In this document: one piece after another, positions 7,683 to 17,596 of the stretch
Position numbering within the stretch: position 1 is the first letter of the stretch
Layout: every line of letters begins with the position of its first letter
Origin: Betaproteobacteria bacterium Ga0074130
Lineage (GTDB): Bacteria; Pseudomonadota; Gammaproteobacteria; Burkholderiales; Rhodocyclaceae
NCBI GenBank assembly: GCA_001464495.1
Contig: LNDZ01000017.1
Location: forward strand, 104,961 to 168,960
DNA: 64,000 bases
Direction of reading: 5' to 3'
Made by a program: the position numbers and the translations under genes
Notes under the pieces: model-generated
Told to the model about the DNA's origin: nothing
Database searches by the model: none
Seen by the model: the letters and a program-made list of their open reading frames with translations, nothing else

Positions 7683-10600
7683 TCATGCCCGCGGACGGGA
7701 TTCCCACATTTTCTGCAGACGCTTCACCGACACCGGCGAAGGCGTGCGCAACTCTTGGGCAAACAAGGCAACACGCAACTCTTCCAGCAGCCAGCGGAAC
7801 TCTTCCAGCGCCGGATCGCGCACGCCGCTCTTCTGTTGATTGACCCACTCGCGCTCAAACAGTTTCGCCACACTTTGCCAATCGGCCAATTGGCGGGCAT
7901 CACGGGCAGGATCGGCACGCAGCTTGTCGAGCCGCAATACGGCGGCCTTGAGGTAACGCGGGTAGTGCTGCAGGCGCTCATAGGCCGTCATGGTGATGAA
8001 GTGACGGGCTAGCAAGCCATTCAGCTGTGTCTGAATATCTGCACAGGCTGCAGGAAACGCCTTGTTCATACCGGCCAGCTTCTTGGCCAACGCGGCCTGC
8101 TCGGTCAGGATCGTGGCGATCAGGCGAGCCACTTCCTGGGCAATCAGCGTGATGCGTCCGCGTGCGCTGTCCCGCCGCGCATCAAACTCGGCCTGCGTGG
8201 CGGGTAAGGGGTCCATCAGGCAACTGCGCTCCAGTGTCACCGCCAGAATCTGAGCCTTCAGCTCCGCTTCGCTACCGCCCGCCTTGTCAAAGAGCATGTA
8301 CTGCAGCGCCATGTCGCGCAGACCGGGCAAGCTCTTGTCGATGAACTTGAGCTGGTCCTTGAGGTTGAGTGCAAACAGCCGGCGCAGCCCGAGGCGGTGC
8401 AGTGCACGTGCCTTTTCCTCACTGTCGATGGCGCGGAGCGACACGCTCTCTCCCTCATCCACCAATGCCGGAAAGCCGACCACTTTGCGGCCTTTGATGC
8501 TGACCTCAAGCAACTCGGGCAAGTCGCCAAAGCTCCAGCTGATGAGCCCCGTCAGTTCACCTTCATTGTCGGCGGTATCAGCATCCGCACGGTCTAACTT
8601 GACCTCAGCTTCGGCAAAGCTCTGCTCGACACGGTCGGCATACTGCGCGCGCAATTCCGGTAGTGAGCGTGACAAGGTCAAGGTGCCGCCATGCTCGTCA
8701 AGCAGACGGAAGTTCATTGATAGATGCGGCTGCAGCTCGCCCGGCCGGAAAGCATCCAGCGGCAACTTCATGGCCAGCTTTTCTTCGACGGCACGGGTCA
8801 GGGCACGTACCAGTGGCTCGCTTTGATCCTGCTTGCCATCAACAGCACTTTCGCAAAAGGCTTCGGCAAACGCATCGAGCGGCTGCAGGCGATGGCGGAA
8901 TTTCTGCGGCAGCGTTTTCAGCAAGGCCACGGCTTTTTCCTTGAGCAAGCCGGGCACCAACCATTCGCAACGGTTGTGTGAAATTTGATTGAGCGACGCC
9001 AGCGGCAGCGAGAGCGTCACGCCATCATCGCTGGCCCCCGGATCGTGGTGGTAGCTGAGCTTCAGGCGCTGGCCATGCACTTCCAAATGATGCGGAAAGG
9101 TATCAGTGGTGATGCCAGCCGCCTCGTGACGCATAAGCTGTTCGCGTTCGAGGAACAGGAGCTTCGGTTCTTTCTGCTCAGCCTCTTTGCGCCAGTGCTC
9201 AAAAGCAGCGAGCGTGATGGCATCCGGCGGTAGCTTGCTGTCGTAGAAAGCGTAAATCAGCTCGTCATCAACCAACACATCGGGGCGACGCGACTTGTGC
9301 TCAAGTGCCTCGATGTCACGGATCAGCTTCTGGTTGTGCTGAAAAAAGCGCGCCCGCTTGGCAAAGTCTTCATGCACCTGCCCATTGACGAGGGCGCCAC
9401 GAATAAAGAGTTCGCGCGCCAGCTTGGGATCCTTGGGGCCGTAATGGATTCGGCGCTTGGCGTAGAGCAGGATGCCGTGCAGCGTGGCACGCTCCCAAGC
9501 CACGACCTGCCCAGAGTTCTTTTCCCAGTGCGGCTCGTAGGCATGACGACGCACCAGATGCGTCCCCACCTGCTCCAGCCATTCCGGTTCGATCTTCGCA
9601 ATCGTGCGTGCAAACAGGCGCGAGGTATCCACCAGCTCGCCGGCCATGATCCAGCGCCCCGCTTTCTTCTGCAGCGTTGAGCCGGGATGGATAAAAAACT
9701 TGATGCCACGCGCGCCGAGGTAATGCGGCTCTTCTTCGCTTTTCAAACCGATGTGGCCGAGCAGCCCGGTGAGCAGGGCTTTATGCATTGCCTCAAACGA
9801 GGCCGGCAGATCTGATTCTTTCCAGCCGTGCTCAGTGCACAACACATGCAGCTGGGCATGAATATCGCGCCATTCACGCACGCGCAGCCACGACAGGAAG
9901 TTTGCTTTGCACCATTGGCGTTGTTTACTTTGCGACTCATGCTTCCAGACTTCATCACAGGCGTTCCACAGCTTCAGCCAGAACAGGAATTCAGACTTCT
10001 CGTCTTTCCATTTGGCATGTGCCTGATCGGCACTACCGGCTTGCTCGGGCGGCCGTTCGCGTGGGTCCTGCGAGGACAGCGCAGCAGCAATGATCAACAC
10101 CTCGCGCAAGGCGCCTTCTTTGCGCGCCGCCAGAATCATGCGTCCGATCTTCGGGTCCAGCGGCAGGCGCGCCAGCTCGGTGCCGACCTTGGTGAGCTGC
10201 TTGCTTTCCTCATCAATGGCGCCGAGTTCGGCGAGCAGCTGGTAGCCATCCGCGATCATGCGTGGCAGCGGCGCTTCGAGGAAGGGGAAATCCTCGACAT
10301 CGCCGAGGTGAAGCGACTTCATACGCAAAATCACGCCGGCAAGCGAGGAACGCAAAATCTCCGGCTCGGTATGCGGCAAGCGCTTGTTGAAATCGGTCTC
10401 GTCGTAGAGACGAATGCAAATACCGCTGGCTACGCGACCACAACGCCCTGCACGCTGCTTGGCCGCTGACTGCGCAATCGGCTCGACCTGCAACTGCTCG
10501 ACCTTATTGCGATGCGAGTAGCGCTTAACGCGGGCAACGCCAGTGTCGATCACATAGCGGATGCCCGGCACCGTCAGTGAGGTTTCTGCGACGTTGGTGG

Positions 10601-11474
10601 CAAGCACTACACGGCGCCCACCATGCGACTGGAAGACCCGGCTCTGCTCTTGCGCCGACTGACGGGCGAACAAAGGCAAAATTTCTGTCCCGGCAGGATG
10701 GTGCTTGCGCAGCGCCTCGGCGGCTTCGCGAATCTCGCGCTCGCCGGGCAAAAACACCAGCACATCGCCGGGACCAGTGCGATGTGCTTCATCGACAGCA
10801 TCGACAATCGCTTCGTTCACATCCCGGTCGTCATCAACACCGTAAGGGCGATAGCGCGTCTCAATGGGATACAAGCGCCCTGACACCTCAATCACCGGGG
10901 CTGGCTGACCATTGATCGTGAAATGCTTGCTGAAGCGCTCTGCATCCAGCGTTGCAGACGTGACGATGAGCTTGAGCTCCGGGCGCTTCTGCAACACCTC
11001 ACGCAGATAGCCAAGCAGGAAGTCGATGTTCAGGCTGCGCTCGTGGGCCTCGTCGATGATGAGGGTGTCGTACTGTCGCAGCAAGGGATCGCCTTGCGTC
11101 TCCGCCAGCAGAATGCCATCGGTCATCAACTTGATATACGTCGCTTCCGAGACCTTGTCGGTAAAGCGGATTTTGTAGCCGACGTGGCGGCCGAGCTCAC
11201 CCTTGAGCTCCTGCGCAATCCGTGTGGCGGTGGCGCGCGCGGCAATCCGCCGCGGCTGCGTGTGGCCAATCAGGCCATGGCTGCCGCGACCGAGCTCAAG
11301 ACAAATTTTGGGGAGTTGTGTGGTCTTGCCAGAGCCGGTTTCACCACAGATGACAACCACCTGATGATCGCGAATGGCCGCGGCAATGTCGGTTCGCTTT
11401 TGGTTGACCGGCAATGCATCGTCATAGGTAATCGGCGGCCGGGCAGCGAGCCGGGCCTGAGGATCAAACTTCAT
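7683..11474 (-). CDS. hrpA: ATP-dependent RNA helicase HrpA
   Basis: Large DEAH-box helicase, 1263 residues, close to the 1300 of the E. coli enzyme. It has Walker A GETGSGKTTQ (44-53), DEAH (141-144), the SAT motif, and the motif VI region QRAGRCGR. The winged-helix/OB part and the long C-terminal DUF3418 region of HrpA follow. HrpA resolves stalled ribosomes on mRNA in E. coli. The start ATG is one base beyond the stop of crcB, so crcB-hrpA and probably the two downstream genes are cotranscribed. Confidence 0.95.
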   Translation of the reverse strand: MKFDPQARLAARPPITYDDALPVNQKRTDIAAAIRDHQVVVICGETGSGKTTQLPKICLELGRGSHGLIGHTQPRRIAARATATRIAQELKGELGRHVGYKIRFTDKVSEATYIKLMTDGILLAETQGDPLLRQYDTLIIDEAHERSLNIDFLLGYLREVLQKRPELKLIVTSATLDAERFSKHFTINGQPAPVIEVSGRLYPIETRYRPYGVDDDRDVNEAIVDAVDEAHRTGPGDVLVFLPGEREIREAAEALRKHHPAGTEILPLFARQSAQEQSRVFQSHGGRRVVLATNVAETSLTVPGIRYVIDTGVARVKRYSHRNKVEQLQVEPIAQSAAKQRAGRCGRVASGICIRLYDETDFNKRLPHTEPEILRSSLAGVILRMKSLHLGDVEDFPFLEAPLPRMIADGYQLLAELGAIDEESKQLTKVGTELARLPLDPKIGRMILAARKEGALREVLIIAAALSSQDPRERPPEQAGSADQAHAKWKDEKSEFLFWLKLWNACDEVWKHESQSKQRQWCKANFLSWLRVREWRDIHAQLHVLCTEHGWKESDLPASFEAMHKALLTGLLGHIGLKSEEEPHYLGARGIKFFIHPGSTLQKKAGRWIMAGELVDTSRLFARTIAKIEPEWLEQVGTHLVRRHAYEPHWEKNSGQVVAWERATLHGILLYAKRRIHYGPKDPKLARELFIRGALVNGQVHEDFAKRARFFQHNQKLIRDIEALEHKSRRPDVLVDDELIYAFYDSKLPPDAITLAAFEHWRKEAEQKEPKLLFLEREQLMRHEAAGITTDTFPHHLEVHGQRLKLSYHHDPGASDDGVTLSLPLASLNQISHNRCEWLVPGLLKEKAVALLKTLPQKFRHRLQPLDAFAEAFCESAVDGKQDQSEPLVRALTRAVEEKLAMKLPLDAFRPGELQPHLSMNFRLLDEHGGTLTLSRSLPELRAQYADRVEQSFAEAEVKLDRADADTADNEGELTGLISWSFGDLPELLEVSIKGRKVVGFPALVDEGESVSLRAIDSEEKARALHRLGLRRLFALNLKDQLKFIDKSLPGLRDMALQYMLFDKAGGSEAELKAQILAVTLERSCLMDPLPATQAEFDARRDSARGRITLIAQEVARLIATILTEQAALAKKLAGMNKAFPAACADIQTQLNGLLARHFITMTAYERLQHYPRYLKAAVLRLDKLRADPARDARQLADWQSVAKLFEREWVNQQKSGVRDPALEEFRWLLEELRVALFAQELRTPSPVSVKRLQKMWESRPRA

Positions 11475-11475
11475 G

Positions 11476-11859
11476 CTACTGAGCCAAACGCTGAATGGTG
11501 TAGATACCTAGCCCCGTCATCAGCAATGAGCCGAATAAATGCACGCTCGCGGCAGCGGCGGCCAACGCCCAGGCTTCCGTGCGGATCAGGGCGACAACCT
11601 CGGCAGAAAAGGTTGAAAACGTGGTGAGGCCACCCAAAAAGCCGGTGATCAAAAACAAACGTAACTCCGCGGGCAGGCTGGTATTGAGGTGAAACACCAT
11701 CACGGCCGCGCCCACCAGATAGGCCCCCAATAAGTTTGCTGCCAGCGTGCCCAGCGGAATGCTTACAAACAGCGGGTTAAGCCACATACCCAGCAGCCAG
11801 CGGAGCCACGCGCCCAATGCGGCACCCGCGCCAATGCCGGTAAAGGAAATCCAGTTCAT
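11476..11859 (-). CDS. crcB: Fluoride ion exporter CrcB/Fluc
   Basis: Small dual-topology channel that lets fluoride leave the cell, 127 residues, four predicted membrane helices. Family signatures are GAALGAWLRW (about 11-20), the NLLGAYLVG segment, and GFLGGLTTFSTFS (about 73-85), which holds the central Na+ and Phe-box residues. A single gene here implies a homodimer. No fluoride riboswitch was recognised in the short leader. Confidence 0.93.
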   Translation of the reverse strand: MNWISFTGIGAGAALGAWLRWLLGMWLNPLFVSIPLGTLAANLLGAYLVGAAVMVFHLNTSLPAELRLFLITGFLGGLTTFSTFSAEVVALIRTEAWALAAAAASVHLFGSLLMTGLGIYTIQRLAQ

Positions 11860-12113
11860 AAGTACATTCTACCGCGCGAGGCAAGCCTCCCCATCGAGAG
11901 CGTTGCATCCAGCAAACAAGTTTTGCTTGTGTCTCAATAAACCTTCAGTTCTGCCGTTTACCTACTGATCGCACTGCTACCATCCAGCATCTTTGAAGTT
12001 CGCAAGACGTTGTCAGGTTAAAAGCCTGCAGATTGCACGTGTGAATTGCAGGCGAGTGTTTTTGCACTCTTGTCCCATCTGACATACCCAAGCCCTAGGC
12101 CCTCAACTGATTC

Positions 12114-14528
12114 ATGAATGATCTCGTACTTCTTGCCGGGAATAGTCTGATTGGTCTACTGTTCCTTGGCATGTGGTTCGCGGAGAAAGGTGACCGCAGC
12201 CATTTCGCCTTCTGGGGTATCGCCAATATCTGTGTCGGACTGGCCGCTGTACTAGCCTTGATGATGCGCATGGAAATTGATGCTGGCCAAAATGTGCGGC
12301 ATTACTTGCTGCTCATTTTGCCGCTGGCCGCATTCGGCTACACCACCATGATTGGTGGCTCCCTACGCTATCGTGGATTCAGTTTTAACTGGCGTGACGC
12401 ACTAGTGCTCACTATCGCCCTGATGGCGCTAAGTATCGGCACCCGCTTTACCTATCCACCCGCAACCACTTGGTTGGCTGCAACAGTTCTGTTCATTTCC
12501 ATGGGATCGGTCGCATGGGCCCTGTGGAATCAAAGCCGCATGGAGCGATTAGCAGCCGGTCTGTTTGCCCTGCGAGCGGTTAATGGTGCCTGGCTGATCT
12601 TGAGTGGCGGCCTCACGCTTAACTCGCCGCATACGCCGATTGCCTATCTCGTTACGCTGAGCGCTTCGATTTGCCTCCTATTGGCAGTCTTTCAACGCAA
12701 GGAACGCGAGCTGAGTCACCACAATGAATTGCTGACCTTCTCCAATCAGCTCATCACCGCCCTGCAAACCCATTCAGATGAGCGCAACCTAGCTGAAGAA
12801 GCCTTGCGCCAACTGGCACGCAACACCAGCTGCCAAAATGCCCTTGTGCACCTGATTGATGACTCGGGCAAATGGTTTGAACTGATTGCATCTCACGGCC
12901 ATTCAGCCGAAGTCCTCGAAGTCGCAGCGCGCATGCCTGTGGATTCGACCCTATCTGGGCAAGCAGTGCGCATGCGCAAAACGGTTCTGACGCATGACTA
13001 CGCGAACGAACCGGGCGCTTGGCAGGTACTCGTTCATGCATTTGGTCGTGCAGGCATCATGGTCAATGTATCTGTCCCACTGGTCAGTGAAAACCAGCCG
13101 CTTGGGGTACTGAACATCAGCTATCCACTGCGTGCCGAAATGACGAAGAATGAGCTCGATACGCTCAAGGCAGCCGGGCAAGTCATTGGTACCTGCCTAG
13201 ATCGAGTACGTAGTGTGCGCGACTTGGCTTACCGTGCCAACCATGACTCTCTGACCGGCCTGGGCAATCGCGATGCACTGCATCACTGTATAGAGGCCAT
13301 GCGACTGGAGGAACGGCGCGATATTTTTGCCTTACTGCTGGTCGACCTTGATCGCTTCAAGGAAGTGAATGACGCGCTGGGCCATACGACTGGCGACCTG
13401 CTGCTGTGTGAAATTGCACGCATCCTGCGCAACTCGCTATCAGGCCAAGCTGGACAGGCCTTCCGTCTTGGTGGTGATGAATTCGTTATCACCCTGCCAC
13501 AGCTAGAGAGCGAGGAAGAGGGCCGTAAGCTGGCGGGTGCCTTGGCTATCTGCATTGGCCAAAGCCTCCAAGTTGCCAATATGGCTTTACGCATCGACGT
13601 TTCTATCGGCATTGCCTTTGCACCACGCCATGGCGACAACAGCCATGAACTACTGCGCTGTGCCGATGTAGCCATGTATCGCGCCAAGCATGCCGGTACC
13701 GGCATTGAGGTGTATGACCGCAGCCAAGATCCGCACTCGGCCGAACGACTTGAACTCCTCGCTCGGATTCCCGAGGCGATTCGCAATGACGAATTGGTGC
13801 TTTACTACCAGCCACAGCTAGATCTCAACACTCACCGTCTGGTGGCATGCGAGGCGCTGATTCGCTGGCAACATCCAGATCGCGGCTTATTACCGCCGAG
13901 CGAGTTCATCCCGCTGGCCGAGGTCAGCGATGTCATCCGACCATTGACCGAATGGGTCATCGATACCGCCATGGCTCAAGCCAATGAGTGGCAGGCGAAC
14001 CGCTTACCGCTGCGCGTTGCCTTTAACCTGTCAGCTCGCAATATTCTTGATCCGAATTTCACGCCCCACCTGCTGGCCATGCTCGAAAAACATGGCCTTG
14101 AACCCTGCAATGTAGAGCTGGAACTGACGGAAACAGTGCTCCTGAATGACCCGGCCAATTCTGCATTGGTACTTGATGATCTGTCAAAACGGGGCTTTGT
14201 GTTGGCGCTGGACGATTTTGGAACTGGCTTTTCCTCGCTGAGCTATCTCAAACGCTACCCGTTCACTACCCTCAAGATTGACCGCTCTTTTGTCTCTGAC
14301 ATGCACAAGGATGAGTCAAGCCTAGCAATCGTGCGCTCCACCATCCAGCTCGCGCATGCACTGGGCATGAAGGTTGTGGCAGAAGGGGTAGAAGATGAAG
14401 CCACGCTGCTGAGCCTGCATACCCTCGGCTGCAATTACGCACAGGGTTATTACATCGGCCGCCCCATGATGGCAGAGCGTATTGCGATTTGGCAGAAGGA
14501 AGCGCCGGTTCTGCGCGTGGCCGGGTAA
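12114..14528 (+). CDS. Membrane GAF-GGDEF-EAL cyclic-di-GMP protein
   Basis: 804 residues. About six membrane helices (5-205) are followed by a GAF-like sensor (about 215-370), a GGDEF domain with intact GGDEF at about 453-457, and an EAL domain (555-800). The EAL catalytic signatures are kept: CEALIRW, ELTET, LDDFGTGFSSLSYL, KIDRSF and EGVE. No RxxD inhibition site is visible five residues before GGDEF. Both activities could work; many such proteins act mainly as phosphodiesterases. The ATG is preceded by a 254-base gap with small inverted repeats but no clear promoter. Confidence 0.9.
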   Translation: MNDLVLLAGNSLIGLLFLGMWFAEKGDRSHFAFWGIANICVGLAAVLALMMRMEIDAGQNVRHYLLLILPLAAFGYTTMIGGSLRYRGFSFNWRDALVLTIALMALSIGTRFTYPPATTWLAATVLFISMGSVAWALWNQSRMERLAAGLFALRAVNGAWLILSGGLTLNSPHTPIAYLVTLSASICLLLAVFQRKERELSHHNELLTFSNQLITALQTHSDERNLAEEALRQLARNTSCQNALVHLIDDSGKWFELIASHGHSAEVLEVAARMPVDSTLSGQAVRMRKTVLTHDYANEPGAWQVLVHAFGRAGIMVNVSVPLVSENQPLGVLNISYPLRAEMTKNELDTLKAAGQVIGTCLDRVRSVRDLAYRANHDSLTGLGNRDALHHCIEAMRLEERRDIFALLLVDLDRFKEVNDALGHTTGDLLLCEIARILRNSLSGQAGQAFRLGGDEFVITLPQLESEEEGRKLAGALAICIGQSLQVANMALRIDVSIGIAFAPRHGDNSHELLRCADVAMYRAKHAGTGIEVYDRSQDPHSAERLELLARIPEAIRNDELVLYYQPQLDLNTHRLVACEALIRWQHPDRGLLPPSEFIPLAEVSDVIRPLTEWVIDTAMAQANEWQANRLPLRVAFNLSARNILDPNFTPHLLAMLEKHGLEPCNVELELTETVLLNDPANSALVLDDLSKRGFVLALDDFGTGFSSLSYLKRYPFTTLKIDRSFVSDMHKDESSLAIVRSTIQLAHALGMKVVAEGVEDEATLLSLHTLGCNYAQGYYIGRPMMAERIAIWQKEAPVLRVAG

Positions 14529-14587
14529 AATGCTGTTTTGGCTGGGCGTCACTTGGCGCCCCACGCCCCCTAACGACACGAAGCACC

Positions 14588-16366
14588 ATGACCGACGCCC
14601 ACAAGCCCGCCGCTGAGCCGGCCAGCAATTTCATTCGTAACATCATTGACGCCGATCTCGGCGCCGGTAAATACGTCAGCCGCCAATGGCGCGGCCAGCC
14701 TGGTGACGGCCCGCAACAACAAGCGGGACAGCCAGATCCGGCCAAGATTCGTACGCGCTTCCCGCCCGAGCCGAATGGTTATCTGCACTTTGGTCACGCC
14801 AAGTCGATCTGTCTGAACTTCGGCCTAGCCCGTGACTACGGTGGCGCCTGCCATTTGCGCTTTGACGACACCAATCCAGAAAAGGAAAGCCAAGAGTATG
14901 TCGATGCCATCACCGAGTCGGTGAAGTGGCTGGGCTATGACTGGCAGTTCAACGGCCAGACTAATCTCTACTTCGCATCTAACTACTTCGACTGGATGTA
15001 TCGCTTTGCCGAAGCGCTAATCGAGGGTGGACATGCTTATGTCGATAGCCAGAGCGCCGAGGACATGCGTGCGAACCGTGGCACGCTGACCGAGGCGGGC
15101 AAAGACAGCCCCTTCCGTACGCGTAGCGTGGCTGAGAACCTGGACCTATTCCGTCGCATGAAAGCAGGTGAGTTCGCCGACGGCACTCACATCCTGCGCG
15201 CCAAGATCGACATGGCGGCACCCAATATCAATCTGCGCGATCCGGCGATATACCGTATCCGCCATGTGCATCACCACAATACCGGTGACACCTGGTGCAT
15301 CTATCCGATGTACACCTTTGCGCACCCGATTGAGGATGCGCTGGAAAACATTACCCACTCGATCTGCACACTGGAATTTGAAGATCAGCGCCCCTTTTAC
15401 GACTGGCTGCTGAACCGCCTCGCTGATGCCGGCCATCTGGTGCGCCCGTTGCCGCAGCAATACGAGTTTTCGCGCCTCAATCTTTCCTATGTCGTGCTCT
15501 CCAAGCGCAAGCTGATCCAGCTGGTCGATGAAAAGCACGTGGCAGGCTGGGATGATCCGCGCCTGCCTACGCTGGTCGGCGCCCGTCGACGTGGATTCAC
15601 CGCAGAGGGTTTCCAGCTGTTTGCAGAACGCATTGGTGTGACCAAGTCCGACTCATGGATAGACATGAGCGTGCTGGAAGACTGTATGCGCGAGCACCTC
15701 AATGAGACAGCCCCGCGCCGCATTGCTGTGCTCGACCCGGTTAAGCTGATCATCGACAACTATCCGGAAGGCCAGAGCGAACTGTGCGAAGCCCCCAATC
15801 ATCCGCAAAAGCCAGAGTGGGGCAAGCGCACAATGCCGTTCAGCCGTGAGCTGTGGATCGAGCGCGAGGACTTCATGGAAGTCCCGAGCAAAGGCTACTT
15901 CCGCTTGTTCCCGGGCAACTTGGTGCGCCTGCGCTACGGCTTTGTGGTCAAGTGCATCGGCTGCGACAAAGATGCAGAAGGCAACATCACCGCCGTGCAT
16001 TGCGAGTACATGCCCGACTCCAAGTCAGGCACACCCGGCGCAGACAACTACAAGGTCAAGGGCAACCTGCACTGGGTTTCGGCTGCACATGCCTACACCA
16101 GCGAAGTACGCCTCTATGACCGCTTGTTTGCGGTGCCCAATCCGGGCGCGGGTGAACGCGACTTCTTGCTTGATATCAACCCGAATTCCAAGCAGGTCAT
16201 ACAGGCACAGCTAGAACCCGCACTCAAGGATGTAGGTCCTGAAGATCGTTTTCAATTCGAACGTCATGGCTACTTTGTTGCCGATCGCCTAGACTCCAAG
16301 CAAGGCATGCCGATTTTCAATCGCACAGTCACCCTGCGCGACTCGTGGGCAAAGTCAGCGAAATAA
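14588..16366 (+). CDS. glnS: Glutaminyl-tRNA synthetase
   Basis: Charges tRNA-Gln with glutamine in the cytoplasm. 592 residues, somewhat longer than the E. coli enzyme. The class I signatures are the HIGH variant in FPPEPNGYLHFGHAKSICLN and the KMSKS variant VVLSKRKL. The C-terminal beta-barrel domains are present. ATG 14588 is chosen over an upstream in-frame start because homologues begin near the segment ASNFIRNII. A free-standing glnS means that Gln-tRNA need not be made by amidation. Confidence 0.95.
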   Translation: MTDAHKPAAEPASNFIRNIIDADLGAGKYVSRQWRGQPGDGPQQQAGQPDPAKIRTRFPPEPNGYLHFGHAKSICLNFGLARDYGGACHLRFDDTNPEKESQEYVDAITESVKWLGYDWQFNGQTNLYFASNYFDWMYRFAEALIEGGHAYVDSQSAEDMRANRGTLTEAGKDSPFRTRSVAENLDLFRRMKAGEFADGTHILRAKIDMAAPNINLRDPAIYRIRHVHHHNTGDTWCIYPMYTFAHPIEDALENITHSICTLEFEDQRPFYDWLLNRLADAGHLVRPLPQQYEFSRLNLSYVVLSKRKLIQLVDEKHVAGWDDPRLPTLVGARRRGFTAEGFQLFAERIGVTKSDSWIDMSVLEDCMREHLNETAPRRIAVLDPVKLIIDNYPEGQSELCEAPNHPQKPEWGKRTMPFSRELWIEREDFMEVPSKGYFRLFPGNLVRLRYGFVVKCIGCDKDAEGNITAVHCEYMPDSKSGTPGADNYKVKGNLHWVSAAHAYTSEVRLYDRLFAVPNPGAGERDFLLDINPNSKQVIQAQLEPALKDVGPEDRFQFERHGYFVADRLDSKQGMPIFNRTVTLRDSWAKSAK

Positions 16367-16434
16367 TAAGGTCGTAATAAGAACGTGCAGTACCGTGGGG
16401 CACCTTGGCCCCCGGTCATCGGAAGGAGACTTCA

Positions 16435-17541
16435 GTGGTTGACCGTGGTGCCCTGCTACACCCCACCATCACTGATCGGGCGGGCCTCAATGACTATCTG
16501 CAAAACCTGGCAGATCTGCTGCCCGCCATCGAGCGCGGTGTTGCCCGGCTGAAACGCGCCCCGCAGGACCGCGAAATCATCTCGGAAATTTTCCGGGCGC
16601 TGCACAACCTCAAAGGCGATGCCGCCATCTGCCAAGTTCAGCTGGGCATTTTGCTGACCCATCCAGTCGAAACGCTGTTTGCGCGCATGCGCGCTGGTGA
16701 AATCATTTTCTCGGATATCAGCGCCGAAGTGGTTTTGCTGACCATGGATAGGCTTGAGATGGCACTGGATGCCTTGGCAGAGGGCCGGCCGCTCGCCCAT
16801 CTGCGCTTGCCCACCCTCGTCGATGGTCTCGATGCCATGGCACAAGCAAATGGCCTGATGCTGGAAACAACAGCATTACAGCTGATTGAGGATGTCACAG
16901 GCTTCCGCCCAACTGCTATCGGCAAGACGTTCAAGGCTGGTGCATCTGGTGCCACACGGGCTGACGACACGACAGCCGCCGATCTGCGTCTCTTCATGCA
17001 GTTGGCACTTCAGCTTGATTCTCGCTCACCTACTTTCAAAGGACGCAGTGGTCGCCTGCTGCGACTGGCGCAAGAGACTAATCATGCAGCGGGCAACCCG
17101 GTCAATCCACTACAGCTGGAAGCCGCCATCTATATGCATGATATTGGCATGATGTTTCTGCCCGAATCTGCTTGGCTCAAGCAGGGCAAGCTCAGTGCGG
17201 AGGAGCTTAATCTACTGCACATACACCCATCTCAAGCTGCGGACCTGCTGGTACGCATGAGTGGCTGGGAGGATGCCGCGCGCATGATCCGCGAACATCA
17301 TGAAATGCCGGATGGACGGGGTTACCCTACCGGGCTGAAACACACTGACATTTGTGATGGGGCCAGAATTATTGCCATCGTGGATGCCTTTGAATCCATC
17401 ACGACTAAGCATGCGCAACGTGGACAAGGACGGTCAATGTTACGTGCGATTGCAGAAATCAACGCCAGTGATCGACAGTTTGATCCAGTCTGGATTACGC
17501 ACTTCAACAGTGTTGTGAGAAAACGGCTAGAGGCTGCCTGA
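16435..17541 (+). CDS. Hpt-like domain fused to an HD-GYP phosphodiesterase
   Basis: 368 residues from GTG 16435, chosen because GGAAGGAG lies six bases upstream; a TTG further up has no such site. Residues 10-120 resemble a CheA-type phosphotransfer helix bundle, with H57 in ALHNLKGDAA and a later ARMRAGE segment. Residues 175-368 form an HD-GYP domain: HD at about 235-236, then HHEMPDGRGYP with GYP at about 296-298. HD-GYP enzymes hydrolyse c-di-GMP to GMP or pGpG. The fusion suggests that phosphoryl flow from a histidine kinase, possibly a CheA encoded nearby, may control c-di-GMP breakdown. Confidence 0.82.
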   Translation: MVDRGALLHPTITDRAGLNDYLQNLADLLPAIERGVARLKRAPQDREIISEIFRALHNLKGDAAICQVQLGILLTHPVETLFARMRAGEIIFSDISAEVVLLTMDRLEMALDALAEGRPLAHLRLPTLVDGLDAMAQANGLMLETTALQLIEDVTGFRPTAIGKTFKAGASGATRADDTTAADLRLFMQLALQLDSRSPTFKGRSGRLLRLAQETNHAAGNPVNPLQLEAAIYMHDIGMMFLPESAWLKQGKLSAEELNLLHIHPSQAADLLVRMSGWEDAARMIREHHEMPDGRGYPTGLKHTDICDGARIIAIVDAFESITTKHAQRGQGRSMLRAIAEINASDRQFDPVWITHFNSVVRKRLEAA

Positions 17542-17596
17542 TCGGCCCAAGCCGCTTGTAACGCTTATCGAGCGACACACGCCTGAACGACTGATT

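Noticed and set aside
11860..11930. Fluoride riboswitch before crcB
   Set aside because: The leader is short and lacks the conserved GGCGATGG and CTGATGRCTCCTAC-type blocks.
11940..12113. c-di-GMP riboswitch before the GGDEF-EAL gene
   Set aside because: Small inverted repeats are present, but the conserved GEMM cores and tetraloop receptor are not seen.
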